From positions 2,480,001-2,544,000 of the forward strand of contig NZ_JAGJBZ010000002.1 of assembly GCF_020010925.1 (NCBI RefSeq): 64,000 nt of DNA, in the 5' to 3' direction. Shown piece by piece: positions 26,383 to 34,938 of the stretch. Numbering within the stretch: the first letter of the stretch is position 1; the number at the start of each line of letters is the position of its first letter. Source of the DNA: Streptomyces griseiscabiei (lineage in GTDB: Bacteria; Actinomycetota; Actinomycetes; Streptomycetales; Streptomycetaceae). The notes beneath the pieces are model-generated. The model did no database searches, was not told the origin of the DNA, and worked only from the letters and a program-made list of their open reading frames with translations. The translations under genes were made by a program, and so were the position numbers.

Positions 26383-27594
26383 ATGGAAATGCCCACAGAG
26401 GTGGCAGCACCGAGCCGGGGCGTCGGACCGCTGTCCGGGCTGGTGGTCGCCGACTTCTCCCGGGTGCTGGCGGGCCCGTACGCGACGATGCTGCTGGCGG
26501 ACCTCGGGGCCCAGGTGGTCAAGGTCGAGTCTCCCGCCGGTGACGAGACCCGGACGTGGATGCCGCCGACCCGCGGTGAGACGTCCACCTACTACCTGGG
26601 GGTCAACCGCAACAAGCGCTCCATCGCCCTGGACCTGCGGGCGGAGGAGGATGCCGCGGCGGCGCGCGAGCTGGCGCACCGGGCGGATGTCGTGATCGAG
26701 AACTTCAAGCCGGGCGCGCTCGCCAAGTACGGGCTGGACTACTTCAGCGTCGTGGCCGACAACCCCGGGGTGATCTACGCCTCGATCAGCGGATTCGGGC
26801 CCGGAGCGGGCCGTCGGGTACCCGGCTACGACCTGATGGTGCAGGCGATCTCCGGACTGATGAGCCTCACCGGCGACCCGGAGGGCGAGCCCTTCCGGGC
26901 CGGCATCTCGGTCTTCGACGTGATGGCCGGCAACCACGCGGCCATCGGCATCCTCGCCGCGCTGCGACACCGTGACGCGACCGGCGAGGGCCAGCACGTC
27001 GAGGTCAACCTGCTGTCCTCCGCGCTCTCCGGCCTGGTCAATCACAGCTCCGCCTATGTGGCAGGCGGCACCGTCCCCTACCGGATGGGCAACGCCCATC
27101 CGAGCGTCTTCCCCTACGAGCCGTTCCCCACCGCCGACCGTGACCTGATCGTCGCCGCCGCCAACGACGGCCAGTTCCGACGTTTGTGCGAGGTCCTCGG
27201 CATACCCGGCACGGCCGACGACCCGCGGTTCGCGCACAACAAGGACCGCACCGCCCGCCGCGCGGAACTGCGACCGCTGCTGGTGGAGCGGCTGGCCACC
27301 CGGGGCGCGACCGATTGGTTCGACGCCCTGGTCGCCGCAGGGGTCCCGGCCGCCCCCATCAACACCATCGACGGAGGCTTCGCCATGGCCGAGCGTTTCG
27401 GGCTCGACCCGGTCGTCGAGGTCGGCGAGGGCGACCGGGCCGTCCCCATGACCCGTCACCCGATCACGTTCTCCGGGACACCGGCCCGCTACGAGCTGCC
27501 TCCCCCGGAACTGGACGAGCACGGGCCCGAAATCCGGAAGTGGCTGGAGATGCCGCGAACCACGCGTCCGGCCGAGGAGAGCACCCGTGTCTGA
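26383..27594 (+). CDS. CaiB/BaiF-family CoA-transferase
   Basis: A 403-residue family III CoA-transferase, which moves CoA from an acyl-CoA to a carboxylic acid. Features: start GLVVADFSRVLAGPYATMLL, ADLGAQVVKVESPAGDETR, NRNKRSIALDLR, VVIENFKPGALAKYGLDY, and the catalytic Asp150 in VPGYDLMVQAISGLM. The C-terminal part has PAAPINTIDGGFAMA. ATG 26383 has CGGAGGG 6 bases upstream. It overlaps the citryl-CoA-lyase-like gene by 8 bases, so the CoA ester it makes is probably the lyase substrate. The acid activated is not known. Confidence 0.92.
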   Translation: MEMPTEVAAPSRGVGPLSGLVVADFSRVLAGPYATMLLADLGAQVVKVESPAGDETRTWMPPTRGETSTYYLGVNRNKRSIALDLRAEEDAAAARELAHRADVVIENFKPGALAKYGLDYFSVVADNPGVIYASISGFGPGAGRRVPGYDLMVQAISGLMSLTGDPEGEPFRAGISVFDVMAGNHAAIGILAALRHRDATGEGQHVEVNLLSSALSGLVNHSSAYVAGGTVPYRMGNAHPSVFPYEPFPTADRDLIVAAANDGQFRRLCEVLGIPGTADDPRFAHNKDRTARRAELRPLLVERLATRGATDWFDALVAAGVPAAPINTIDGGFAMAERFGLDPVVEVGEGDRAVPMTRHPITFSGTPARYELPPPELDEHGPEIRKWLEMPRTTRPAEESTRV

Positions 27595-28402
27595 CCGGCC
27601 TGCGCGGTACCCGACGGCCCTGGGAGCCTCCAGCCCCACCACGATCACCCTGCTCGGCACGGACCTCGCCCGCGATGTGATGGGTGAGGTGGGGTTCGGC
27701 GAGTTGGCCTACTGGCTCGCCACTCAGCGCCGCCCCACCCCCGGCCAGGTGCGGGTCTTCGAAGCCGTCCTCGCCGCGCTGGCCGACCACGGGTTCACCC
27801 CGACCGCGATCGTCACCCGGCTCACCTACCTGTCGGCGCCCGACTCGGTGCAGGGTGCGCTCGCGGCAGGGCTGTTGGGCGGAGGCTCTCGTTTTCTCGG
27901 GGTCACCGAGGACACCGGGACGTTTCTGCACGAGGTCGTCGAGCACCATCGAGGCCGACTTCCAAAGGACGAGGCGGGCTGGGACGTCCTCGCCCTGGAG
28001 ACCGTACGCGCGCGGCGGGCGGCCGGGCTGTTCGTGCCCGGCCTCGGTCATCACGTCCACAAAAAGGGCGATCCGCGTACTCCCCGGCTGATGGAGATCG
28101 CTGCCGAGGAGAAGCAGTTCGGACCCCACCTGTCGCTGTTCGCCGCGATCGGCCGGACCCACGCTCAACTTCTCGGCAAGACCCTTCCGCTGAACGGCGC
28201 CGGTGTGTGCGGAGCCGCCCTGGCCGACCTCGACCTGCCCGTCCCGCTGCTGCGTGGCTTCGCACTCCTGGCCCGTACCGCTGGATTGATCGGCCAACTC
28301 GCCGAAGAGATGAGGCATCCGGTCGCCAACGACATCTTCCTCTCCGTCGACCTCGACCACCGGTCCGTAGACCCTGACCCGCACCCGGGGAATCTGCCGT
28401 GA
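27587..28402 (+). CDS. Citryl-CoA lyase-like protein (citrate synthase superfamily)
   Basis: A 271-residue protein of the citrate-synthase fold, shorter than true citrate synthases (about 370-430) and of the size of citryl-CoA lyase-type domains. The active-site region PGLGHHVHKKGDPRTPRLME matches the citrate synthase PGFGHxVyk-DPR loop. The usual late Asp motif is replaced by LNGAGVCGAALADLDLPVPL, which fits a lyase rather than a synthase. It would cleave, or by reversal form, a C-C bond of a hydroxy-acyl-CoA. The GTG at 27587 overlaps the CoA-transferase stop, and its own stop overlaps the hydrolase start. Confidence 0.82.
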   Translation: MSDRPARYPTALGASSPTTITLLGTDLARDVMGEVGFGELAYWLATQRRPTPGQVRVFEAVLAALADHGFTPTAIVTRLTYLSAPDSVQGALAAGLLGGGSRFLGVTEDTGTFLHEVVEHHRGRLPKDEAGWDVLALETVRARRAAGLFVPGLGHHVHKKGDPRTPRLMEIAAEEKQFGPHLSLFAAIGRTHAQLLGKTLPLNGAGVCGAALADLDLPVPLLRGFALLARTAGLIGQLAEEMRHPVANDIFLSVDLDHRSVDPDPHPGNLP

Positions 28403-29121
28403 GCCGGTCGCCGACGACCGGGCCCGTCGTCCTGCTCGTCCACGGTGCCCACCACGGCGCCTGGTGCTGGGAGGAGGTGACGGCTCGGCTGGGCGCGGCC
28501 GGGGTACGCAGTCATGCCATCGACCTCCCGTTCACCTCCTTCTCCGACGACACCGAGGCGGTCCGAGCCGCTGTGCGCGAGGCGACCGCGCACGGTCCCG
28601 TGATGGTGGTCGCGCACAGCTATGGTGGCCTGCCGGTCTCGGCCGGCGGACATCTGGCGGCCCGCCTGGTCTACGTTGCCGCGCGGATGCCGCTGTCGGG
28701 GGAGTCCCCGGCACAATTGACGCCCGCCTGGAACGACCCGGCCTTCCACCGCTCGGTGCGGATGGCTCCCGACGGAACGGTCACGCTCCTGCCGTCCGCC
28801 CGCGAGGCGCTCTACTCCGCCACGCCTTCCCGGCACGCCGAGCACGCTGCCACCCTCTGGCGGCCGATGCGCAGTCGGGTGCCGGACCTGGCTCTGGACG
28901 ACCCGGCCTGGCTGACCGTCCCCAGCGCCTATGTCGTCTGTGCCGCGGACAGGACGGTACGACCTCAAGCACAGCGGGCCTGCGCCGCACGCGCCGCCAC
29001 CCGGACGGAACTCGACTGCGATCACTCGCCGTTCTACTCCGCCCCCGGGCAACTGGCCCAGTTCCTGGGCGCTCAGGCCGGCCTCGTCGTACACGACGGC
29101 GAGATGCACGGCACCGTGTGA
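28399..29121 (+). CDS. Alpha/beta hydrolase
   Basis: A 240-residue cytoplasmic alpha/beta hydrolase. The oxyanion-hole region is LLVHGAHHGAWCWEEV, the nucleophile Ser is in VVAHSYGGLP, and the C-terminal His is in LDCDHSPFYSAPGQ (motif DHSPF, as in salicylate-binding and methyl-ester esterases). GTG 28399 overlaps the previous stop, so the three genes (CoA-transferase, lyase, hydrolase) are one operon. A thioesterase or ester-hydrolysis step on the pathway intermediate is likely; the substrate is unknown. Confidence 0.88.
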   Translation: MSRSPTTGPVVLLVHGAHHGAWCWEEVTARLGAAGVRSHAIDLPFTSFSDDTEAVRAAVREATAHGPVMVVAHSYGGLPVSAGGHLAARLVYVAARMPLSGESPAQLTPAWNDPAFHRSVRMAPDGTVTLLPSAREALYSATPSRHAEHAATLWRPMRSRVPDLALDDPAWLTVPSAYVVCAADRTVRPQAQRACAARAATRTELDCDHSPFYSAPGQLAQFLGAQAGLVVHDGEMHGTV

Positions 29122-29224
29122 AGGACCCCACGACTGCGAGCGGTGAAAGGGCAGCGACGCCCACGGCAGGCCCGCACGGCAGCCCTGTCGCCGGGCGACG
29201 GCCGGGATCGCGCCCGGTTCGCTC

Positions 29225-29360
29225 GCAGGGTGCCTCGGGTCGGCCCGGTCCGTTCGGCACGTGCGGCGATGGTGGCGGCTTCGTACCCGACCTCGATGAA
29301 CGGGCGCGCCATGGCTTCCGGGACGGCCTCACGCGTACGGATCGCACGCCCCTGACGCGC
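29225..29360 (-). pseudogene. TetR-type DNA-binding domain remnant (gamma-butyrolactone-receptor-like)
   Basis: One frame reads RQGRAIRTREAVPEAMARPF, then IEVGYEAATIAARAERTGPT. This matches the first two helices of TetR proteins of the ScbR/ArpA group, which start with RAIRTR and have a GYEAATIAEIAERAGVT-like turn. The recognition helix is lost after RGTLRAN, and no ligand domain follows. There are several unlikely substitutions in the helices (PEAM for a normal LEAA). It is a fragment of a dead gene; the ScbR-type assignment is tentative. Confidence 0.5.
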
Positions 29361-29471
29361 CTCGGCCGCCCCCCGGTCGCCGAGGGCTGTGCTGTGGGAC
29401 GCGGGGCCGGGTACGGGGGACGATCCCGGCTCCGCGTCCCGGGCGGCACGTCAGTGGTTGACGTGGCCGCC

Positions 29472-29824
29472 GTTCATGGGGCGCCCGCTGTCATCAGGTT
29501 CTTCAGGTCCCGGGCGTACTTGGCTTACTTGGCGACGAGGTCGCGCGTGAGGCTCGGGATGTCCCCGTGCCCGGCGAACGCGCCCGCCCCGACGGCGGCG
29601 CGGAACCGGTCGGAGGGGATGACGGATCCGGTGACCGGGTCCTCGGGATCCTGGAAGCCGTGCCGGACGGGCAGCGCCGTGTACTGCTGCTGTGCCTCGG
29701 GCAGGGCGCGCATCGCCGCCTCCAACCGCAGGTCGGTGTAGTCGGCCGCCCGGAGTTGGGGACCGATCATCCGGCTGGAGAAGTCGTCGGCCGTGACCGG
29801 CGCGGCTCCGAGGGGGCCGGTCAC
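29472..29824 (-). pseudogene. Unrecognised 3' gene fragment with a duplication-made stop
   Basis: A frame of about 99 codons (DDFSSRMIGPQLRAADYTDL, then PVRHGFQDPEDPVTGSVIPS and HGDIPSLTRDLVAK) ends at TAA near 29521. The next codons read AKYARDLKNLM, so a short direct duplication around the stop (TACTTGGC, TTACTTGGC on the plus strand) seems to have interrupted the frame. No start with a ribosome site and no known domain were found. It has normal codon bias and looks like the end of a former gene. Confidence 0.35.
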
Positions 29825-30054
29825 GTGGGTCGATCGGTTCGATGCCGACGCCGATCACGCCAGGATGTGGTTGACGGAGCCACGGGCGCTGCCCTGAACC
29901 CCCCGTACCGAAAAGGGCCTCTGCACCGCCGTGTGGGTAACGCAGGGCGCCTTCGGTCCTCGACGGTCAGGCCGACTCGTGCGCTGCCTCGTCCGGGGAC
30001 GGCCAGGGCTGGGGCGGCCGTGGAGGTTTCGTCGATGGCGTCCTGGCGTGCGTC
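29825..30054. other. Non-coding remnant region
   Basis: About 230 bases between the fragment above and the small lipoprotein gene. Nothing recognisable is seen. Confidence 0.35.
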
Positions 30055-30345
30055 TCAGCCTTCCACGCCCGCGAGGACTGCAGTCGCGGCCTTCTGATAG
30101 TCGCTCTCACTGAGGCTGTCGCACTCGGCGGGCATCATGTCCTCGGAGTCCGCGTCGAGTGCGACCTCAAGGGCCTTGGTGCAGGCCTTCAGGTCGTCGG
30201 CGTCGGCGGCTGCCTGTGTGGCGGCGGCGGGGGTCGAGGTGCTGCTGGGCTTGTTCGGTTTGCTGGTGCTCTCGGAGCTTCCGCAACCGGTGGTGAAGGC
30301 GGCGAGGGCGAGCAGTACGGTGCAGGCGGTTGTTCGAGTGCGCAC
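30055..30345 (-). CDS. Small lipoprotein
   Basis: A 96-residue exported lipoprotein. The signal (MRTRTTACTVLLALAAFTTG) ends in a lipobox-type FTTGC, with Cys at about residue 21 as the lipid anchor. A Ser/Thr/Pro/Ala-rich spacer follows, then a small helical acidic domain with two cysteines (DLKACTKALEVALDADSEDM, then MPAECDSLSESDYQKAATAV) that probably form a disulfide. GTG 30345 has GGAGG about 4 bases upstream. Many such small lipoproteins occur in Streptomyces; the role is unknown. Confidence 0.85.
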   Translation of the reverse strand: MRTRTTACTVLLALAAFTTGCGSSESTSKPNKPSSTSTPAAATQAAADADDLKACTKALEVALDADSEDMMPAECDSLSESDYQKAATAVLAGVEG

Positions 30346-31094
30346 GGTGCCTCCAAGAACGTTGTGTGGTTGAGGGAATCGTGCACGGCCCGCACGCCCC
30401 GACGCGTCTGCCGAGCTTCCGGACCGCCCCCGCCGAACGGCAGAGGACGTCGAGCCGATCGGCCATCACCGCCGGCCTTCACCGATCCCCGCCTCTGCGC
30501 GGCGAACGTCGACCGCCTCGCCTTCAACGGCACCGTCATCGAACCGGCACCTTTGCTGACTTTGCAGGACTCAAATAGCTCTGACCTGCGGAAACCCCAC
30601 ATGGGGTAGACGTTGAGGGCGGAGTGGAGGATGTCGTCCTTCACTCCATCGGCTGCTCGCCGGGATGCGGAGGAACGGGATGCGGACGAGCGAGACGTGG
30701 AGGCGCGGTCTCGGCCCGCTGGTCAATCCGATCCAGGCCGGTTCGGCGTCGGCAGCAGGGTGAACTATGGGGGCGCGCAAGGTCCGGAGCAGGAACCCGG
30801 CACGGGTTTCCGATCTGCTGGTGGTGCTGGCCTGCCGCGATGTAGCTGCGAACCTTTCTGGCCTGGGCCGATCCGGGAAGAGCCGAGTCATCGGCGACGG
30901 CGGTACCGCGTTCAGGCATCGACATCTGGGTGCACCCCACCCACCAGGGCCGCGCGCACCGGGGAGCTGGAACGCCGGGTGCTCGCCGTGGTCTTTGCCT
31001 CCCCGATCGCCGACACCGTCACCCACAACTCGTTCGACATGCACCTCGTGGCGAAGGAGCGTTCGGGGTTGAGGGGGACACAGGGCGGGCACGG
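30346..31094. other. 749-base stretch without a recognised gene
   Basis: Between the lipoprotein gene and the end of the conflict-type operon. Long open frames exist on both strands but have arginine- and proline-rich translations without motifs, as expected from base composition. One piece near 30960-31070 (GELERRVLAVVFASPIADTV, THNSFDMHLVAKERSG) looks more protein-like but matches nothing known to me. Probably decayed DNA. Confidence 0.4.
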
Positions 31095-34010
31095 TCACAT
31101 GTCGTTGTCCGGGGGGACCGGGCCCGACTCCGGTCCGGACAACTGCGGCATCGGCCCGCTGGGCGCTGCCGCGGCGGTTGACGAGTACCGGAAATACTGC
31201 CGGGTGGCCTGGGCCACAACCACCGGGAGGATCTCGGTGAATGCCTTCAGAGTGGGTACGCCGTTGATCGCGCCCCAGATCTTGGCACGGCGTCCCTGCT
31301 CCAGGAGCAGCGGCAGGGTGTCCTCCAACCCCTCCCGCAGCCGCTCGCCCTGTTCGCCGCGGCACTGGAGGTCGAAGCGGCTCCAGGGAACGATGGCACA
31401 GACCCAGGGTTGCGCGGCCGAGTCGAACGCCTTGAGTCGACGTCGCCGCTCCCGGTCGAGCAGGGACCACCGGTCAACCAAGAGGATCGTGGGCTGACTG
31501 GTTCGGGTCGCGTCACCCGCCGATCGCGTGTCGCGCTCGCTGCTCGTCGGGATGCCTGGAGCCAGATCCAGGTCGTCGAAGTCCGCCACGGTGACGCGGT
31601 GGTCGAGCGAGCGGATCAACTCCTCGGCCAGTTCGGCGAGCGGGCGCCTCGACTCGCTGTGGTACGGATTCCAACCCGTGGCGTCCTCCCTGTAGGGAGC
31701 GGCGTCCCGGCCCTCGGGCAAGGCGTGACGAGTGGGCGCCGCCACGATCAGCTGAACGTTGCGAGGGCTGTCGCCGTGCGGGCGGAACGCGCTGTGCGTG
31801 GACTCGTACGGCCGGGGCCTGCTCGACGGCAGCGGCGTGTTCTCGGCGACGTGCACGATCCGCTGGGCGAGCTGAAGCACGACCTCCTCGTACTCGTCGC
31901 GCAGCCGCTTGAGTTTGATCAACCCGTAGATCCCGTACGACGCGTAGCGTTCCCCGAAGCCGGAGTGCGCCAACTGGATCTGCCGCACGGACTCGGGGAG
32001 TCCTTCGAGGTCCATGCCGGTCCACAGCACCGGGACGATGGCCGGGATGTCGCCGAGGCCGGCGTTGCGTGCCTCGCGGATGCGTTCGTCGAAGGCGAAC
32101 CACTCGCGTCCGCAGTGGTCGCTGGAGAAATAGCGGGGCGAGTACAGCGGGACGAACACCCGGCAGTGCGCGAGGTTCTCGCTGAGCCGGTCCGGCCAGC
32201 CCTCCCCGGACCGCACCTCCCGGTCCAGGAACCCCGCGGGCGTCCCCCGCGGATGAGCGGTGAGGGCCAGGACGTCCGTGCACAGATCCTTGTACAGCGT
32301 GTGCACCCAGTGGTCGGGATCGTCGCCGCCCAGGCTCGGGGAGGGTGTGTGGGCGTAACTGAGAAAGAAGTACGGCCGGTTGTCCACCGCATCGGTTGTC
32401 GACCTCAGCAAGGGCTGCCGGGGAATGGGTCGTTCCCTCTCCTTCGGCTCCGCGGTGGCGCCGGGTACGGTTGGATCGCTTGTCGGCAGGCCCAGCAACT
32501 CCAGCGTGTGGATCGACAGTTGTCCGAAGGACTGGGCGGCTGCCAGAAGTTCCGATCCGCTCCCATGGTTCGGCACCACCGCCACTAGCCGTCCGCCCCA
32601 GCTGTCCTGGGATGCCACATGACGGCTCAACGCCCTGTTGATGCGCCACACCTCGTGCTCGGCGAGTTCACTCTGCAGCCGCCGCTGCACGGGTTCCGAC
32701 GGACTCATCTCCACGACGCCGTCGTCGCCCGGGCTGAGGGTGAAGAGCCCGCTGGTGAGCAATTCGGCGATGTCGGAGATCGTGGCTTCGGGGACCAGTT
32801 CCTGACGGAGGAGATGGAGCATGCGGGTGCTCAGCCGATCGAACGTGGAGCACAGCACGGCCAGACGAGCGGCCGGCGGCGAGGCCGTGTGCAGAAATCC
32901 CTCTGTGGCGACGACTCCCGGCCGCCGCCGTGGCCGTCGTTCCGTCCGCCCCCCACGCGGTACGAGTACCGCGGGGTTTCCTTCGGGAGCCGTACGCATC
33001 AAGGCGCACGACCAGCGGCTCAAGGAGTGCGGGGACAGGGAGAAGACAGGGATGGGCAGCCAGTGCCCCTCATGCCCTTCCCCCTCGTCGTCCGTGTCCC
33101 TCTCGTCTGTGAGCGCCGGCGGTTGGAAGAGCAGCCGGGCGTTGGGCGGTCCCGGGGCTGCGGCGGTGACGCGGGTGGAGGGCAGGTCGAGGCCTGTTCT
33201 GCGCCAGAGTTTTGTGGGCAGAGGGTTGAGCAGCGCCACCGGGGCGATCTGGGCCCAGTCGCGGAGCTGACGCCACACCGCCGTGCTTCGCCATCCCGGT
33301 GCCGCGCAGTCGGACACGACCACGATCAGTCGGCGCCCGTCCGGAGAACGCAGCTGACGAGGGGACGTCAACCTGTCCTGCTTGTCGCGCAGTTCGAATC
33401 CGCCTTCCCGGAAGCGGAGTTCGCGTAGTTGGAGGGTCCGGAAGGCGCCGAGCCGGTCCAGGACAGCGGTGAAGTCCATGACGGTTTCCCGCCACACTCC
33501 CATCGCGGGAGAGCGGTCCAGCACCAGGACGAGATCGAACCATCTTTCGGGTGCGGGCGTGAGTACCGGAAGTAGTTCGCCGCTGGAGGCGTAGCTGTCC
33601 ACGGTGGCTTCGACGTTCAGGGTTGATCGGCGTCCATTCGGCCATCGCCGTTTCCAGGGGCGCAGAGCGCGGGTCACTTCGAGTGTCCTTGGCAGGCCGG
33701 AGGCATGGCCCGGTGCCACCGCGTCGCCCCGGATGGCCGTCGCCGCTCCGGCGAGGCGTTCATGCAGGTCGTTCGCGGCTTCGTCGGAGTCTGGTCCGGG
33801 TTCGTCGGTGGCCTGTCCGTCGACGGGCGCCGCCGCGTGGGGACGGTCCCGCATCCGCCCGCCGACGTCTTCGGCACGCATGTCCATCAGTGATGCCAGC
33901 CAGAGGCACTCGGCGATGGCTGTGCCGTCGAGCCCCGGTGCGGCGGCACTCAGCGCCGTCACCACCCGGGCGAGCGGGTCCTCTGCCGAAGGGTTGCCCT
34001 GGTCAGGCAC
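31095..34010 (-). CDS. SAV_2336/vWA-like region fused to TIR domain and FxsC-like C-terminus
   Basis: A 971-residue multidomain protein. Residues 1-100 are acidic and poorly defined. Residues about 110-500 match the SAV_2336-type region and hold a vWA-like fold (FDLVLVLDRSPAMGVWRETV at 158-177, a degenerate MIDAS; RLIVVVSDC at 227-235). Residues 546-720 are a TIR domain (PYFFLSYAHTPSPSLGGDDP, AGFLDREVRSGEGWPDRLSE, CRVFVPLYSPRYFSS). Glu636 in SSDHCGREWF stands where TIR NADases keep their catalytic Glu. Residues 750-945 match the C-terminal part of FxsC proteins (ATGWNPYHSESRRPLAELAE, VCAIVPWSRFD, GVPTLKAFTEILPVVV). The GTG at 34010 overlaps the MoxR stop by 8 bases. Role as sensor plus effector is inferred. 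Confidence 0.85.
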   Translation of the reverse strand: MPDQGNPSAEDPLARVVTALSAAAPGLDGTAIAECLWLASLMDMRAEDVGGRMRDRPHAAAPVDGQATDEPGPDSDEAANDLHERLAGAATAIRGDAVAPGHASGLPRTLEVTRALRPWKRRWPNGRRSTLNVEATVDSYASSGELLPVLTPAPERWFDLVLVLDRSPAMGVWRETVMDFTAVLDRLGAFRTLQLRELRFREGGFELRDKQDRLTSPRQLRSPDGRRLIVVVSDCAAPGWRSTAVWRQLRDWAQIAPVALLNPLPTKLWRRTGLDLPSTRVTAAAPGPPNARLLFQPPALTDERDTDDEGEGHEGHWLPIPVFSLSPHSLSRWSCALMRTAPEGNPAVLVPRGGRTERRPRRRPGVVATEGFLHTASPPAARLAVLCSTFDRLSTRMLHLLRQELVPEATISDIAELLTSGLFTLSPGDDGVVEMSPSEPVQRRLQSELAEHEVWRINRALSRHVASQDSWGGRLVAVVPNHGSGSELLAAAQSFGQLSIHTLELLGLPTSDPTVPGATAEPKERERPIPRQPLLRSTTDAVDNRPYFFLSYAHTPSPSLGGDDPDHWVHTLYKDLCTDVLALTAHPRGTPAGFLDREVRSGEGWPDRLSENLAHCRVFVPLYSPRYFSSDHCGREWFAFDERIREARNAGLGDIPAIVPVLWTGMDLEGLPESVRQIQLAHSGFGERYASYGIYGLIKLKRLRDEYEEVVLQLAQRIVHVAENTPLPSSRPRPYESTHSAFRPHGDSPRNVQLIVAAPTRHALPEGRDAAPYREDATGWNPYHSESRRPLAELAEELIRSLDHRVTVADFDDLDLAPGIPTSSERDTRSAGDATRTSQPTILLVDRWSLLDRERRRRLKAFDSAAQPWVCAIVPWSRFDLQCRGEQGERLREGLEDTLPLLLEQGRRAKIWGAINGVPTLKAFTEILPVVVAQATRQYFRYSSTAAAAPSGPMPQLSGPESGPVPPDNDM

Positions 34011-34938
34011 GGGACAGCTCGCGCAGCACGAGGGCCATGACTTCCTGGTCGTCTTCTCCCGTTGCGAGGGTGCCGACGGTCAGCAGATGCACGGCGTTCA
34101 GAAGCTGATCGATCGCGAGGCTCTCGCCCGCCGCGACCCGGTCGACGAACGTCTGGATGACGGTGTCGACGGCCTGTGTCCCGTCGGCGTCCGGTCCGAT
34201 TCGCAGATGAGCGTCTACGATCCTGCGCAGCGCGTCCACGGTCGGCTTCGGCATGGTGAACCTGATGCAGCGGCGGAGAAAGGCCTGTGGGAAGTCGCGC
34301 TCGCCGTTGCTCGTCATGACGATGAAGGGGAACCGGTCACATTGCACCCGACCCCGCGTCACCGGGCTACGGACGTCACTGCCCCATTCCCGGACGTCGA
34401 CGAGATCGCTCGCGTAGCGTGCGAGTTCGGTGATCTCGAACTCGCCGCGTTCCAGGACATCGAGCAGATCGCTCGGCAGGTCCAGGTCGCTCTTGTCGAT
34501 CTCGTCGATCAGCAGGGCGCGCGGGTGTTCGGCGGGAAGCAACGCCGTTCCCAAGGGGCCCAGTTGAAGGAAGGGTGCGATGTCGTCGTCGCTGTCGCGC
34601 CCGGCGAGCCGCTGTGCGTGGATGCGGCCGAGGGCGTCGTAACGGTAGAGCGCCTCCGCCAGTGTGCTGCGTGACGTGATGTGCCAACGCAGCACGTCAC
34701 CGAGTTTGAGCTCTGCCGCGACCTGCTCGATCACCGTGGACTTTCCCGAACCCGCGGCGCCGGTCACCAGCAGCGGCCGGCGCAGCATCAGCGCGGCGTT
34801 GACGGCCCGGACGAGTCCGGGGGGCGGTTGGAACTGCTTGTGCAGGGCCTGCCGGGGAAAGCTCCGCCACGGTGGAGGTTCGCCGAGATCGACGTCGCGT
34901 GGCGTGCCGTCACCGACGTAGAAGGGCTGCCAGGTCAT
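34003..34938 (-). CDS. MoxR-type AAA+ ATPase
   Basis: A 311-residue AAA+ ATPase of the MoxR class. Walker A is at about residues 59-68 (TGAAGSGKST), Walker B at 142-147 (LLIDEIDKSDLDLPSDLL), and the sensor region IVMTSNGERDFPQAFLRRC at about 206-224 includes the arginine finger pair. MoxR proteins remodel vWA-domain partners using ATP, and a vWA-like protein is encoded immediately downstream. It overlaps both neighbours (4 bases with the caspase gene, 8 with the vWA/TIR gene), so the products are made together. It probably acts as the switch of the complex. Confidence 0.9.
   Translation of the reverse strand: MTWQPFYVGDGTPRDVDLGEPPPWRSFPRQALHKQFQPPPGLVRAVNAALMLRRPLLVTGAAGSGKSTVIEQVAAELKLGDVLRWHITSRSTLAEALYRYDALGRIHAQRLAGRDSDDDIAPFLQLGPLGTALLPAEHPRALLIDEIDKSDLDLPSDLLDVLERGEFEITELARYASDLVDVREWGSDVRSPVTRGRVQCDRFPFIVMTSNGERDFPQAFLRRCIRFTMPKPTVDALRRIVDAHLRIGPDADGTQAVDTVIQTFVDRVAAGESLAIDQLLNAVHLLTVGTLATGEDDQEVMALVLRELSRA

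Noticed and set aside
30613..31497. Plus-strand gene covering the end of the vWA/TIR gene
   Set aside because: The frame has no known motif, overlaps the conserved FxsC-like end on the other strand, and has no ribosome site.
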